Below are positions 31,121 through 31,614 of a stretch of DNA of 31,614 nucleotides, piece by piece. The stretch comes from Ardenticatenaceae bacterium (lineage in GTDB: Bacteria > Chloroflexota > Anaerolineae > Promineifilales > Promineifilaceae). The stretch covers positions 1 through 31,614 of the forward strand of contig JACKCD010000065.1 of assembly GCA_020634215.1 (NCBI GenBank), in the 5' to 3' direction. Each line of letters begins with the position of its first letter. The first letter of the stretch is position 1. Position numbers and translations under genes: made by a program. The notes under the pieces are model-generated. The model was not told where the DNA came from, did not search any database, and was given only the letters and a program-made list of their open reading frames with translations.

Positions 31121-31614
31121 CTAATCTTCCTTCTTTGCTGGTACCGGCAGCAGCTTAGGTGTCTCTCCACTGCCTCCGCGCCACAAATATTCCGTCAATT
31201 GAACGCCACGTACCAATTCTTCTGCTGGCGTTGTAGGCAGGGGGAAGCGCAAGGCTTGATAAAGAGATGTGCGATGAACGTCGAAAGTGGCTTCGATGAG
31301 GCTACCGTATTGGGTGGCGGTCTGGAGGGCGGCGCGGTAGGCAAGGATCATGGCAACGATGGAAGGGATGAGTGCCCACCAGGTGAGTGCTGCCCAAATA
31401 GCAAAAAGCAGCGCCCAGGTAAACCATTCGACATCTTGGTTGAGGGCGGCTCTGGCTCCGGCTAAATCCTGGCGGGTGTTGTCGGGGAGGAGGAGCCAGA
31501 GCCGAGGCCAGCAGATGACGGCATCTAGCCCATATTTATGGCGCGGCAAGGTTTCGGCGGCACGCAGGTAGTTGCCGAGACGGGTGGGCATCATGTCGTC
31601 GAGGGAGGCAGGAA
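31121..31614 (-). CDS. Membrane protein of unknown function (5'-partial)
   Basis: The frame is open to the right edge (in-frame PASLDD precedes the Met-Met at 31594), so the N-terminal part is outside the window; about 164 residues remain. MPTRLGNYLRAAETLPRHKYGLDAVICWPRLWLLLPD is a recognisable conserved block of a bacterial hypothetical membrane-protein type, followed by two hydrophobic helices (FTWALLFAIWAALTWWALIP and nearby) and a soluble tail ending PVPAKKED. No function can be assigned. It converges with nothing; its stop lies 144 bases from the GT-C start, and the gap holds the 30991 repeat. Confidence 0.7.
   Translation of the reverse strand, partial: PASLDDMMPTRLGNYLRAAETLPRHKYGLDAVICWPRLWLLLPDNTRQDLAGARAALNQDVEWFTWALLFAIWAALTWWALIPSIVAMILAYRAALQTATQYGSLIEATFDVHRTSLYQALRFPLPTTPAEELVRGVQLTEYLWRGGSGETPKLLPVPAKKED

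Overview
The window looks like chromosomal DNA from a member of the Chloroflexota, most likely an Anaerolineae/Ardenticatenia/Caldilineae-type lineage. That is inferred from gene style, not from a marker gene. The signs are secreted proteins and lipoproteins with Thr/Ala/Pro linkers, two secreted proteins ending in a YLP(L/V)-type tail, an R2lox-like oxidase, an LLM-class oxidoreductase, a stand-alone effector-associated-domain protein, and GT-C membrane glycosyltransferases with C-terminal beta domains. There is no rRNA, CRISPR array, transposase or phage gene.

Layout. 1-2.8 kb: the 3' part of an enolase-superfamily sugar-acid dehydratase/epimerase gene, a small helical protein, a TPR protein and two very small membrane proteins. 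2.8-4.0 kb: a decayed glmU with several frameshifts, and tRNA-Gln(UUG). 4.1-9.6 kb: a four-gene surface-glycan operon (Wzt-like ABC ATPase, secreted clan GH-A-like hydrolase, GT-C membrane transferase, GT2 transferase). 9.6-12.5 kb: a long gene-poor gap holding a nested hairpin, then an acyltransferase-3 gene and a membrane protein with a DUF1566-like domain. 12.5-14.3 kb: a DUF1684 protein, tRNA-Ser(CGA), tadA and a paralogue of the small helical protein. 14.4-17.4 kb: a lipoprotein and a large secreted protein. 17.5-21.4 kb: R2lox, a mutarotase-like protein, an LLM oxidoreductase, thioredoxin and a stand-alone EAD protein. 21.4-26.9 kb: a complete aapJQMP-type amino-acid ABC transporter operon. 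27.3-31.6 kb: an LPG-synthase-type flippase-like membrane protein, a giant GT-C protein whose cytoplasmic or loop regions contain repeat-derived insertions, and the 3' part of a membrane protein gene.

The strongest non-gene signal is a palindrome, ACGGCCGT (usually AACGGCCGTT). I located 40 exact copies by eye, where less than about one is expected by composition. Most lie inside genes on either strand. At roughly three quarters of the copies the + strand switches from G-rich before the site to C-rich after it, so synonymous codon choice flips at the motif. The motif is nearly absent from the aap operon and from the acyltransferase region. I consider this the best candidate for an undescribed system: a HIP1-like iterated palindrome coupled to a local strand-composition switch.

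Other points of interest are a permease (AapQ) carrying what looks like one lobe of its own substrate-binding protein, a stand-alone EAD gene behind a GAAC-N4-GTTC box, and a G17/C19 inverted homopolymer pair in frame inside a membrane gene.
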